From an uncultured Collinsella sp. (GTDB taxonomy: Bacteria > Actinomycetota > Coriobacteriia > Coriobacteriales > Coriobacteriaceae): a stretch of 16,487 bases of DNA. The DNA lies in NCBI GenBank assembly GCA_958421655.1, contig CATZMG010000053.1:1-16487 (forward strand). Reading direction: 5' to 3'. The first letter of the stretch is position 1. Each line of letters opens with the position of its first letter. The notes under the pieces were generated by a model. It worked only from the letters and a program-made list of their open reading frames with translations. It was not told the DNA's origin and did not search any database. Positions 1 to 7,924 of this stretch are shown here, piece after piece. A program made the translations under genes and the position numbers.

Positions 1-644
1 CCGACCATCGAAAGCTCCAGCGCATCTTTCTTGCTGATCACACCCACGCCATGCAAGCGCTCGCCGCAGCTGTCATCGTCCAAAAACGTATGCACCAGGG
101 CCTCGTAGTCGGGACGCATGGCATCGAGCGTCTGGACAATTCCGGCCAGCTCGGAGTCCTCGATATCGTGCTTCAGGCCGCCGATCTCGTTAATCGACAG
201 AATCACGCGACCGCCGCAAGTGCTCTCGAAGATCTTGAGAATCTGCTCGCGCAGGGTCCACGAACGATAGAACAACGCCTCGAAACCAAAGGCGTCGGCA
301 AGCAGGCCCAGCCACAGCAGGTGCGAGTGAATGCGCGAAAGCTCGTGCAAAATGGTGCGGATATACTGCACGCGGCCGGGCACCTCGATGTCGAGCATGC
401 GCTCGCAGGCGCTGGCATAGCCATAGCTGTGACCCACGGCGCAAATGCCGCAGATGCGCTCGGCGATGTAGCCAAACTGGTGCATATCACGCTTTTCGGT
501 GAGCTTCTCGAGTCCGCGGTGCACAAAGCCGATCTGCGGAATTGCCTCGATGACGCGGTCGTCCTCGATCACCAGGTCCAGATGAAGCGGCTCAGGCAGC
601 ACCGGGTGCTGCGGGCCAAACGGAATAACGGAGCGATGTGCCAT
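1..644 (-). CDS. echE: Ech-type group 4 [NiFe]-hydrogenase large subunit (partial)
   Basis: This is the catalytic large subunit of a membrane-bound, energy-converting [NiFe]-hydrogenase, homologous to the 49-kDa subunit NuoD of complex I. The visible 214 residues start at the ATG at 644 and run off the left edge. The N-terminal nickel-ligand (L1) motif is clear: RICGIC at residues 63-68, with C65 and C68 as ligands, followed by H72. The second, C-terminal nickel-binding motif would lie outside the window. The start is fixed by AGGAGG at 655-660, which sits inside the last codons of echD. Gene order AB-C-D-E matches ech operons, so an EchF ferredoxin-type subunit is expected just beyond position 1 (inference). 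HyfG/CooH-type relatives are alternatives; gene order favours Ech. Confidence 0.93.
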   Translation of the reverse strand, partial: MAHRSVIPFGPQHPVLPEPLHLDLVIEDDRVIEAIPQIGFVHRGLEKLTEKRDMHQFGYIAERICGICAVGHSYGYASACERMLDIEVPGRVQYIRTILHELSRIHSHLLWLGLLADAFGFEALFYRSWTLREQILKIFESTCGGRVILSINEIGGLKHDIEDSELAGIVQTLDAMRPDYEALVHTFLDDDSCGERLHGVGVISKKDALELSMV

Positions 645-649
645 GGACC

Positions 650-1366
650 TTACGCCTCCTTTTTCTGCTTGTCGCGGGCGGCCTTAGCGGCAAGCGCCGC
701 GCGGACCTTGGCCGCTTTCTCGGGATCCATGGCGGCGAGCTTTGCCTCCATCTCGGCAGCCTTGAGCGCGGCCTTCGCAGCGGCCTCATCGTGCTGAGCA
801 TCGGAGCCGGCAGCCGCAGCGGGCTGAGCAGCGGCGCCCGCGGCGTCGCCAGCGCCCGCAGTGCCCTCCCCCGCAGCGGCCGTGGCAGTAGCAGCCTTCT
901 CGGCCGCGGCCTTGCGCGCCTTGGCCTCGGCAGCGGCACGGACCTTCATGGCTTTCTCGCGCGCGGCCTTCACCTCGGGCGTGATAACGCTCATGGGCTC
1001 GGCAGTCGAGACCTGGTAGAAAAAGCCCTTAAAGTCAATCTGCATATCGGTGATGACAAGACCAAACAGGTCGTGCGCCTCGTTCTCAAACGGGAATACC
1101 GCCGGATAGTACGAGCTGATGGACGGAATCTCCTGGTACTGGTCGATGCCCTCGACTACCAGGTTCTCAATCGCATAGCTGCCGTCCCGCGCAATATGCT
1201 CCTGAGCAGCACGAACGTTGATAAACGTATAGACCAGGCGATACGAGCCGTCGTCGACGTTGCGCTCGGCGTGCATTTGCACAAAGCGCGCGCCGACGCC
1301 CTTGAGCGCCTGGACATGCGACAGGAGCTCGTCGATCCCGACGGTAGTATAGATAGCCTTTTGCAT
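650..1366 (-). CDS. echD: Ech hydrogenase subunit D (NuoC/30-kDa-like) with long Ala/Lys/Glu-rich tail
   Basis: This 238-residue protein has a core (about residues 1-130) of the complex I 30-kDa/NuoC family. It carries the typical family segment FPFENEAHDLFGL at 91-103, corresponding to the E-x-x-D-L-F-G motif. In Ech complexes this subunit packs against the large subunit in the cytoplasmic arm. From about residue 131 it continues for roughly 108 residues as a low-complexity tail dominated by Ala, Lys, Arg and Glu, likely helical, with a Gly/Ala-rich middle. Such a tail is not part of the canonical fold. The ATG at 1366 overlaps the echC stop (TAATG), and AAGGAGG at 1374-1380 lies 7 nt upstream, so translation is probably coupled. 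Confidence 0.9.
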   Translation of the reverse strand: MQKAIYTTVGIDELLSHVQALKGVGARFVQMHAERNVDDGSYRLVYTFINVRAAQEHIARDGSYAIENLVVEGIDQYQEIPSISSYYPAVFPFENEAHDLFGLVITDMQIDFKGFFYQVSTAEPMSVITPEVKAAREKAMKVRAAAEAKARKAAAEKAATATAAAGEGTAGAGDAAGAAAQPAAAAGSDAQHDEAAAKAALKAAEMEAKLAAMDPEKAAKVRAALAAKAARDKQKKEA

Positions 1367-1974
1367 TACTCGGCCTCCTTTGCAGAGGTGGGCTTCTCAG
1401 CAGGCGCGTCGCCAGCGGCGGGCTCCCCGGCAGGCACGTCACCGGCATCATCAGTCCCGGCCACCGCAGCCACAAACCCGTCCTCGCCCAGCTCAACGCC
1501 ACCGTCCCAAGTAGCGGCACCGCCCACGGTAAGCGGATCGCCGCCGGCGCGCATCACGGCCTCCTTCTGGTCCAGGATGCCGCATGCCTCCACGATGGCA
1601 TCGATCACGGTCTCGGGACGAATGGCGCACCCGGGCGCATACACGTCCACGGGAATCGCGCGGTCCACGCCGCCGATCACGTTATAGGCATCGCGGAATA
1701 CGCCGCCCGAACACGCGCAAATGCCGCACGCCACCACGCACTTGGGCTCGAGCATCTGGCTGTAGATCTGGCGCACGACGGGCAGGTTCTGGGCATTGAC
1801 CGACCCCGTCACCAAAAAGATATCCGCATGCTTGGGGTTGCCGGTGTTGACCACGCCAAAGCGCTCCGCATCGAACAGCGGCGTGAGCGAGGCCAGCACC
1901 TCGATATCGCATCCGTTGCAGCTCGAGCCGTCGTAATGAATGACCCACGGCGAGCGCGACATTTTATGATCCAT
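1366..1974 (-). CDS. echC: Ech hydrogenase small subunit (NuoB-like, [4Fe-4S])
   Basis: This is the electron-transferring small subunit, which holds the proximal [4Fe-4S] cluster that passes electrons to the NiFe site. The 202-residue protein shows the NuoB/hydrogenase small-subunit cysteine pattern: C19 and C22 (SCNGCD), C86 within CACSGG, and C116 in PGCAIRP. Two extra cysteines, C79 and C83, flank the third ligand. The family fold ends near residue 140; the remaining ~60 residues are Gly/Ala/Pro-rich and strongly acidic. AGGAGG at 1983-1988 is 8 nt from the ATG at 1974 and overlaps the echAB stop codon. A second ATG at 1962 is possible but worse placed. Confidence 0.93.
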   Translation of the reverse strand: MDHKMSRSPWVIHYDGSSCNGCDIEVLASLTPLFDAERFGVVNTGNPKHADIFLVTGSVNAQNLPVVRQIYSQMLEPKCVVACGICACSGGVFRDAYNVIGGVDRAIPVDVYAPGCAIRPETVIDAIVEACGILDQKEAVMRAGGDPLTVGGAATWDGGVELGEDGFVAAVAGTDDAGDVPAGEPAAGDAPAEKPTSAKEAE

Positions 1975-1986
1975 GGATGCCGCCTC

Positions 1987-4869
1987 CTAAATAAACACGT
2001 CGACGAGGATGGGCATAAGGTTGAGCAGGCCAAACACCAGCGCCACGCCCCATCCGAGCCTAAAGCAGCTGCGCCAGGTGCTGCGTGCGAAGGTGTTGTC
2101 GATCAGGACCTCGACAAAATACGTCGCGGCCATCACGACCAGGGCAACCACCCAGCTCACCGGGTTGTCCCAAACAAAGAACATGCCCACCCACATCAAA
2201 AACAGCACGGTCTCGCACCAGTGCATAAGGGTCATCTTGGCCAGCGTGCCGCCGCTCATCTCGGTAGCGACGCCCTGGACGATCTCCTGATGCGCGTGAT
2301 GCGAGTACGAAAGGTCAAACGGCGACTTGCGCAGCTTGATGGTAAGCACCGCGAGCAGCGCGAGGAAAATGGGCGCGCTGTACACGATGATGGGGGCCGA
2401 CTGCCCCGTCACGGCGATGGAATCGAAGCTGTCGGTGGCAAGGTACAGGCCCACGCTCATCAGCAGAACGGCGGGCTCGTAACTCATAACCTGCAGCAAC
2501 TCACGGTCGGCGCCGACCTGGGCAAACGGGCTTTGCGTCGAGGCGGACGCCAACACCACAAAGATCGCGGCGAGGGTAACCATAAACGCGCACAGAAGCG
2601 TGTTGGAGCCCGACACAAAGATGCCGCCGCCCACCACGGTAAAGATGAGCGCGCACGCCATATAGGTATCGTCCATGGTGTTTACGCTGGCGGGGGCCTT
2701 GCGCAGCAACTTGGCAACGTCGTAGAAGGGCTGCAGCAGGCGCGGGCCCACGCGGCCCTGCATGCGGGCGGACAGCTTGCGGTCGATGCCGTCGATCATG
2801 CCACCCACAAGCGGCGCCAGCAGGGCAAACGCCACGGTGCCAATAAATATGCCCACGACACCCGAGCCTTCAAAATACTTGCCGCGCAGCACCGAGGGCG
2901 CGCTCATGGCAAGTCTCTCGGGCCCAATCCACGCGCAACACAGCAGCGCAAACAAGATGATGCTGCAGCACACGACGCTACCCGCGGGGCCAATACGCTT
3001 CTCGCCAAGGGCATCCTCCGAGTACCAATTGCGCTTTTCGGCCTTCACCTCGTGCCCCATCGAGCCGCGGAAATGGCGATATTTGTCGGTTCCCACGCCC
3101 GAAAGATATACGTTTACATGCGGTTTGTTGCTCACTCGGAATGAAGTCAGCAGCACCACGGCGATAAACGCCACGATAACCACCATCAGGTACATGGCGT
3201 CCTTGCCAATAACGTACGGCATGCGGCCAAACACCATGGCCAAGTAAGGCGACACCAGACCGCTCGAGATAACCGGGAACGCCACGCAGCACAGAATCAG
3301 CAGCGCGGCGATGGTGTTGAGGGCCATCCATTCGGTCTTATGGACATTGACCTCAACGTTTTGAGCCGTGGGGTCGACGCCCGAAAGCTTGGCAAGCCAC
3401 TTGCCCCAGAAGAAGAACGTCGCGGCCGAGCCAAAGGCAAGCACCATGATCATGAGCACGTTGCCGGTCTGCGCGAACGCCACCAGAGCGCCCCACTTGG
3501 ACACGAGCATGCCAAACGGCGCCACAAACATGCCCATGATGCCCAGCATCATCAGGCGCGTCAGGTGCGGCATGCGGCTGAACATACCGTCCATGTCCTC
3601 GATATTGCGGCTGCCGATATGATGCTCGGCCGTGCCCACGCACAGGAACAGCAGCGACTTTGCCACCGTGTGGAACAGGATCAGGAAGATGGCCGCCCAT
3701 ACGGCCTCGGGCGCGCCGACACCCAAGCAAGCACTGATGAGGCCCAAGTTGGAAATGGTGGAGTACGCGAGCACGCGCTTGGCATTGCTCTGCGAGATGG
3801 CCATAAGGGCAGCGAGCAAAAACGTGATGGCGCCCACGCTCGTGACCATAAAGCCGGTCACGGGATAGATGGCATAGAGCGGGCTCAGCTTGACCATCAG
3901 GAACACGCCGGCTTTGACCATGGTTGACGAGTGCAGCAGGGCGCTCGTGGGCGTGGGGGCAACCATGGCACCCAACAGCCAAGTGTGGAACGGCATCTGT
4001 GCGGCCTTGGTGAGCGCGGCGAGCGACAACAGGATGACCGGCATGACCAGCAGCGCGGACTGCGCGGTTCCGGCGCCGGAAAGCTCAATCATGCCCGAGA
4101 TGGTCAGCGGCATGCCGTTCACGTGCAGGTACATGAGTCCGGCCAAAAACGCGATGCCGCCCAGCATGTTGAGGATGATCTGGGTAAAGGCGTTTTTAAT
4201 GGCCTCGGGCGTGCGCGTGTAGCCAATCATAAGGAACGAGCACACGGTGGTGATTTCCCAGCCGCAGAACAGCCACTCAAGGTTGTCGCTCGTCACGATA
4301 ACGAACATGGCCGAGAGGAACAGGAACATGAGCGCCAGGAACTGCGGGCGACGGTCGGGCGCGGTCTGCCCGCGCAGCGCGGCCTCGTGCTCGTCATGGG
4401 CCTGGAAGTCCTTCATATAACCCAAGGCATACACGCAGATTAGGCTGCCGACGATGCCGACGGCGAGCACCATGATCACGCTCATGTAGTCCAGGTAGAG
4501 CGGCGTTGCCGTGACGGCTTCGGCCGCGGGCAACGTCATGGCTGCAAAGGCGAGCGAGCCCACCAGCTGGACTATGCCGAGCACCGTGGTGAGCGCGTTC
4601 CTATATTTGTACGCGTTGTACAGGATTACGGCGCACAGGATGACGTCGATGACGGAGCTGATGATCGAGAGCACATGCGAGGTGCCGGGGGCAACCTCAA
4701 AGCTCTGCGGACCCGTGCCAAAAAACATGACGGCGACTACAACTGTCACCGCCATAATAATGCCGGAGCCTACAAGCCCCACCGCATCGCGGGCGCGGTC
4801 ACCGCGCGCGAGCAGCATGCCCAGCGCCGGTACCAGCGGAAACAGGGTAAGGAAATACAGTAGCGTCAT
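1987..4869 (-). CDS. echAB: Fused EchA-EchB membrane subunit (NuoL-like antiporter + NuoH-like)
   Basis: This single 960-residue ORF contains two membrane subunits that are separate in typical Ech hydrogenases. Residues 1 to about 600 are a NuoL/Mrp-type antiporter module (EchA) with the expected ion-path residues: E205 in GWE, K288 in TKAAQ, K319 in MVKAG, H400/K404 and K458. Residues from about 670 to 960 are EchB/NuoH: the RMQGRVGPR loop at 702-710 and the PFDL-SHHAHQE segment near residue 860. The joining stretch includes a charged loop (590-626) and one extra hydrophobic helix (about 630-647). GGGGGAG about 8 nt upstream supports the ATG at 4869. An internal ATG at 2907 (residue 655), preceded by GAGAG, could start a free EchB. 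The module would pump H+ or Na+; the ion cannot be read from sequence. Confidence 0.93.
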   Translation of the reverse strand: MTLLYFLTLFPLVPALGMLLARGDRARDAVGLVGSGIIMAVTVVVAVMFFGTGPQSFEVAPGTSHVLSIISSVIDVILCAVILYNAYKYRNALTTVLGIVQLVGSLAFAAMTLPAAEAVTATPLYLDYMSVIMVLAVGIVGSLICVYALGYMKDFQAHDEHEAALRGQTAPDRRPQFLALMFLFLSAMFVIVTSDNLEWLFCGWEITTVCSFLMIGYTRTPEAIKNAFTQIILNMLGGIAFLAGLMYLHVNGMPLTISGMIELSGAGTAQSALLVMPVILLSLAALTKAAQMPFHTWLLGAMVAPTPTSALLHSSTMVKAGVFLMVKLSPLYAIYPVTGFMVTSVGAITFLLAALMAISQSNAKRVLAYSTISNLGLISACLGVGAPEAVWAAIFLILFHTVAKSLLFLCVGTAEHHIGSRNIEDMDGMFSRMPHLTRLMMLGIMGMFVAPFGMLVSKWGALVAFAQTGNVLMIMVLAFGSAATFFFWGKWLAKLSGVDPTAQNVEVNVHKTEWMALNTIAALLILCCVAFPVISSGLVSPYLAMVFGRMPYVIGKDAMYLMVVIVAFIAVVLLTSFRVSNKPHVNVYLSGVGTDKYRHFRGSMGHEVKAEKRNWYSEDALGEKRIGPAGSVVCCSIILFALLCCAWIGPERLAMSAPSVLRGKYFEGSGVVGIFIGTVAFALLAPLVGGMIDGIDRKLSARMQGRVGPRLLQPFYDVAKLLRKAPASVNTMDDTYMACALIFTVVGGGIFVSGSNTLLCAFMVTLAAIFVVLASASTQSPFAQVGADRELLQVMSYEPAVLLMSVGLYLATDSFDSIAVTGQSAPIIVYSAPIFLALLAVLTIKLRKSPFDLSYSHHAHQEIVQGVATEMSGGTLAKMTLMHWCETVLFLMWVGMFFVWDNPVSWVVALVVMAATYFVEVLIDNTFARSTWRSCFRLGWGVALVFGLLNLMPILVDVFI

Positions 4870-4909
4870 ACCATCACTCCCCCGTGCAAAAACGCTGCAA
4901 TTGTTTAAC

Positions 4910-4915
4910 GTTATA
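4910..4915 (-). promoter_or_regulatory. Candidate -10 box of the ech operon
   Basis: TATAAC on the minus strand matches the -10 consensus at 5 of 6 positions and lies about 40 bases upstream of the echAB start. No good -35 box is found at normal spacing, as would be expected if an activator is needed. The direct repeats at 4918-4962 lie immediately upstream. Confidence 0.3.
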
Positions 4916-4917
4916 GC

Positions 4918-4962
4918 TCAATTGAGGAGTAGCGGCGACAGGTTTTCGGTCAACTGGGGAGT
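4918..4962 (-). repeat. Two-copy 13-bp direct repeat upstream of the ech operon (possible operator)
   Basis: TCAATTGAGGAGT (4918-4930) and TCAACTGGGGAGT (4950-4962), written on the plus strand, match at 11 of 13 positions. They are 32 bp apart start to start, about three helical turns. The first copy overlaps a perfect 10-bp palindrome, CTCAATTGAG (4917-4926), next to the candidate -10. Position and phasing fit binding sites for an activator of the hydrogenase operon, but the regulator is unknown. Confidence 0.4.
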
Positions 4963-5010
4963 TTTAGGCGTACGAGGCAAGGAGCCTGTCCGCATTGGAG
5001 TAGAGGGGCG

Positions 5011-5038
5011 GCAAGAAAAATGCGCCCCTGTGGGCGCA
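5011..5038 (-). terminator. Rho-independent terminator of the OrfA-like gene
   Basis: A 7-bp perfect stem (TGCGCCC/GGGCGCA, 5021-5027 with 5032-5038) with a 4-nt loop is followed on the minus strand by TTTTTCTT. It begins 12 bases after the stop of the OrfA-like gene. It separates that gene from the ech operon, so the two are probably transcribed independently. Confidence 0.85.
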
Positions 5039-5050
5039 CCATCCCGTTTG

Positions 5051-5455
5051 CTATTCCGCCTTTTTAACGCGCGGCTTGCGACCGCGCGGCTTATCGACCA
5101 GTGCGGACTCACCGCTCTCGCGGTACTGACGGCACCAAGCCTTGACCGAAGACTCGCTGGGAATCTTGTGCTTGATCATGGCCTCGCGAACCGTCAAGCC
5201 GTTTTCCAGACGGTCCTTAACCACAGCGAGCTTTACGTCGTACGAATAGGTGTGATGATGCGAACCGGCATTGAGAACGGCGTCGGCACCGCCCACGGCA
5301 TACGCGCGGGCCCACTGACGAGCCGTGGCCTGGGGAATGCCAAGCTCCGCGGCGAGAGCGCGATGACCGACCCCCTCTTGGAGGATCTCGACGGCGCGCT
5401 GTCTAACCTCGGGCGCATGCGTGCGAGTCCTAGTTGCTTCCGACATACCTGCCAC
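5051..5455 (-). CDS. Orphan double helix-turn-helix protein, IS3/IS150 OrfA-like
   Basis: This 134-residue basic protein contains two consecutive helix-turn-helix units: residues about 15-50 (ALAAELGIPQATARQWARAY) and about 73-110 (a second VREAMIKHKIP...VKAWCRQY unit). It ends in a basic K/R-rich tail (PRGRKPRVKK). This two-HTH layout resembles the OrfA subunit of IS150-group IS3 transposases (InsJ). No integrase-like OrfB follows: the -1 frame after the AAAAAG run near the end gives only about 46 unrelated residues, and a terminator follows at once. It may be an IS remnant or a domesticated DNA-binding protein. The longest start is the GTG at 5455, with AAGG 7 nt upstream; the in-frame ATG at 5446 is equally possible. 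Confidence 0.75.
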   Translation of the reverse strand: MAGMSEATRTRTHAPEVRQRAVEILQEGVGHRALAAELGIPQATARQWARAYAVGGADAVLNAGSHHHTYSYDVKLAVVKDRLENGLTVREAMIKHKIPSESSVKAWCRQYRESGESALVDKPRGRKPRVKKAE

Positions 5456-5780
5456 TTCTTAGCCTTAGCCGTTAATCTGCTTTCTTACGTGCAAGTTAGA
5501 TAGTAGCATTTTACTGTTTGCTCAAAGCAGTTAATTAAAATAGACGCGGCGTTATCTGGGCATTTGGCACCAAATTACGACATTTCTTTATCGATTATTT
5601 ACGCTGGTAGCTGACTCGCAGCTAATCGTCATTCGCTTGTCAACAAAATTGGCATCTCTTTATGTCCTTTGGTATAGAGGATATAGTTATTAACCCCTCC
5701 CCCAATAATTTTGAGTGATCTGCAAGGCAGTAGACGTCCTCACTCCTCATGATTACCGCGCATTGCCATCAACCGGAGCA
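5456..5780. other. AT-rich intergenic region upstream of the OrfA-like gene
   Basis: No credible gene is seen here. Base composition is clearly richer in A/T than the flanking genes, especially at 5500-5715. A minus-strand TAAAAT (plus positions 5508-5513) is a possible -10 for the OrfA-like gene, without a good -35. Other structure includes a short dyad TAGCTG/CAGCTA (5608-5624). There is also a hairpin-like element at 5713-5745: outer arms GAGTGA/TCACTC and a nested CTGC/GCAG stem. No IS terminal repeats or target-site duplications could be identified. Confidence 0.5.
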
Positions 5781-5819
5781 AAACAAAAGGGCGGGACCTG
5801 CTGCGCTTGCAGGCCCCGC
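5781..5819 (-). terminator. Rho-independent terminator of the ene-reductase gene
   Basis: An 11-bp stem (5791-5801 with 5809-5819) and 7-nt loop is followed on the minus strand by CCTTTTGTTTTG. The one imperfect position (5796/5814) is a G-U pair in minus-strand RNA but a mismatch in plus-strand RNA, which supports the minus orientation. It lies about 75 bases beyond the stop codon at 5894. Confidence 0.85.
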
Positions 5820-5893
5820 ACCGATTGACACCCGACGGGACACAGCCGGGCGAAACGGATCCGTGCTACCGCCCCGCCTGGCCGCGAAGTTAA

Positions 5894-7924
5894 CTACAGC
5901 TCGTTGGCCGCGTGATATGCCGTGCGAATGGCGCTCGCGATATCGGCGGTGCGCTCGCCCGAGCAGTCGCCCACGCAGGTCACGGGCACCGTCACGCCAT
6001 CCAGGTCAAACGCGTTGGCCTTGGAGCCCACGGCCATCACCACGTAATCGCAGGCGATCTTCACCGGCTCCTCGGCGCCGTCCTCGGTGGTGCGAATGGC
6101 CTCCACGCCCTCGTCGGTAATGGCGGTCAGGCGGGTCTTCACGTGCTGCTCCACGTTGTGCTCGGCGAAGTCGCTCATAATCAGCGGCAGAATGGTCTCG
6201 GACTCGCCCGCGGCAATCTTGTCGAGCATCTCCACGATCGCCACCTCGCAGCCGTGCTGCAGCAGGTACTCGGCAGTCTCGGTGCCCACCAGGCCGCCGC
6301 CAATGACGGCGACGCGGCCCGTAAGCTCCACCTTGCCGGCCAGCACGTCCCAGCTCGAGACGACCTTGTCCGAATCGGCACCCGGAACGGGGATGACCAC
6401 GTCGTGCGCGCCCACGGCCACAATCGCGGCATCGGCGGCGTTGAGGTCCTCAGCAGTAGCGGCATGGTTGAGCTCAACCTTCACGCCCAGGCCAGGCAGA
6501 ATCTTCTCGTAGTACTCGACCGAGCGCATGATCTCGTCCTTGCGCGGAGGCGCGGCCGCCAGCACGATCTGGCCGCCCAGATGATCGCTCGCCTCGTAGA
6601 CGGTCACATCGTAGCCGCGCTTGGCCGCCACGCGCGCGGCCTCCAGGCCGGCAATACCGCCGCCTACCACGGCGATCTTCTTGTCGCCCTCGCCCGGCTT
6701 GATGGCGATGGTCGCCTCGTCGCCGTTCTCGGCATTGAGCACGCACGAGATGTACTTGCGGTTTTGAATCGCGTCGACGCAGCCCTTGTTGCAGTTGAGG
6801 CACTCGCGAATGGGCTCGCCGGTCGCGGCCTTCAGCGCAATGTCGGGGTCGCACATGAGCGAGCGGCCATAGGCGATGATGTCGGCAGCGCCGTCTTCCA
6901 GAATCTTCTCGCCGGCCTCGACCGAGACAACACGGCCCACGGTTGCCACCGGCACGGAGACCAGGGCCTTGACGCGCTCGGCCACGGGCAGCGTCCAGTT
7001 ATAGGGCATGGCGCCCATGGGCGGAATGGTGTCGCCCATGTTGCCGGTGTGGTTTGCCTGCGCGACCTGGATCATATCGATGCCCGCGCCCTCGAGCAGC
7101 TTGGCAAACTTGCAGGCCTCGTCGGGCTGCAGGCCGCCCTTGCCGCGCGACGTGCCGTCGGGGTTCTCCATGATCACGGGGAGCTTGTACTCCACCATCA
7201 GCTGCGGCGCGGCCTCCTTAATGGCAGCGACGACCTCCAGCGCATAGCGAACGCGGTTCTCGAACGAGCCACCGTACTCGTCGGTGCGCTGGTTGAGGAT
7301 GGCCGAGCACAGCGAACCCACCAGGCGGTCGCCGTGGACCTCGATGGCGTCGATGCCGGCCTGCTGCGCGCGGGCGGCCGAGGCAGCGATGGCCTCCTTG
7401 ATCTGGGTGAGCTGCTCCACACTGGCCTCGTTCACAAAGTGCTGCATGTCGTGGTGCAGCTTGGCGTAGGCCTGATTGCGGATCTCGTTGGACTCGGCCA
7501 TCTTGGCGGCAAAGGTCTCCTCGTCGCCGGCGGCCTTGGCCTCCTGCGCGGCCTTGGCAGCGGCCATGGATCCCATGACCATGCGGCCGACGCCGGGCAC
7601 GTCGTACTCGGGGTGGAACAGCTGCAGCGCGACCTTGGCACCGTGCTTGTGAACGGTGTCGGCCAGGGCCTTAAACGTGGGGATCTGGGCGTCGGTCGCC
7701 AGCTTGGGCGTGGGGCTTGCGGTCATGACGGGAGCGACGTCGCCGATGACGATGTAGCTCACGCCGCCACGGGCCAGGCGCTCGTAAAAAGCCAGGCTGC
7801 GCTCGCCAATGGAACCGTCGCGCTCCTCGTAGCCGGTGGTCAGCGGCGGGAACATAATGCGGTTCTTGAGCTCAAGGGGGCCAACCGTAATGGGCTGGAG
7901 CAGCTTGGATGCAGGTGCGGTCAT
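5894..7924 (-). CDS. Old-yellow-enzyme/2,4-dienoyl-CoA reductase-like oxidoreductase (FMN, 4Fe-4S, FAD/NAD(P))
   Basis: This is a multidomain ene-reductase of the FadH/BaiCD/enoate reductase family that likely reduces an activated C=C bond using NAD(P)H. Residues 1 to about 365 are the FMN-binding TIM barrel (LKNRIMFPP near 20; NQRTDEYGGSFENR near 211-224). A C-x2-C-x3-C-x11-C cluster site is at C375, C378, C382 and C394. Residues from about 415 onward are an FAD/NAD(P) disulfide-reductase-type module with two GGG-x2-G sites (about 421-426 and 541-546) and an FAD end motif VGDCSG. The barrel has an Ala/Glu-rich helical insert at about 110-165, and HGDRLVGSL replaces the usual HGaHGYL-type segment. 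GAGAGGA at 7931-7937 lies 6 nt before the ATG at 7924, favouring it over the ATG at 7930. The substrate (bile acid, cinnamate-type or enoyl compound) cannot be assigned. Confidence 0.9.
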   Translation of the reverse strand: MTAPASKLLQPITVGPLELKNRIMFPPLTTGYEERDGSIGERSLAFYERLARGGVSYIVIGDVAPVMTASPTPKLATDAQIPTFKALADTVHKHGAKVALQLFHPEYDVPGVGRMVMGSMAAAKAAQEAKAAGDEETFAAKMAESNEIRNQAYAKLHHDMQHFVNEASVEQLTQIKEAIAASAARAQQAGIDAIEVHGDRLVGSLCSAILNQRTDEYGGSFENRVRYALEVVAAIKEAAPQLMVEYKLPVIMENPDGTSRGKGGLQPDEACKFAKLLEGAGIDMIQVAQANHTGNMGDTIPPMGAMPYNWTLPVAERVKALVSVPVATVGRVVSVEAGEKILEDGAADIIAYGRSLMCDPDIALKAATGEPIRECLNCNKGCVDAIQNRKYISCVLNAENGDEATIAIKPGEGDKKIAVVGGGIAGLEAARVAAKRGYDVTVYEASDHLGGQIVLAAAPPRKDEIMRSVEYYEKILPGLGVKVELNHAATAEDLNAADAAIVAVGAHDVVIPVPGADSDKVVSSWDVLAGKVELTGRVAVIGGGLVGTETAEYLLQHGCEVAIVEMLDKIAAGESETILPLIMSDFAEHNVEQHVKTRLTAITDEGVEAIRTTEDGAEEPVKIACDYVVMAVGSKANAFDLDGVTVPVTCVGDCSGERTADIASAIRTAYHAANEL

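Noticed and set aside
1828..3144. Plus-strand ORF of 438 codons opposite echAB/echC
   Set aside because: Antisense shadow of genes with conserved cofactor and membrane motifs; no domain seen.
4918..5112. Frameshifted OrfB extension of the OrfA-like gene
   Set aside because: The -1 frame yields about 46 residues without an integrase core, and a terminator with T5 follows the zero-frame stop.
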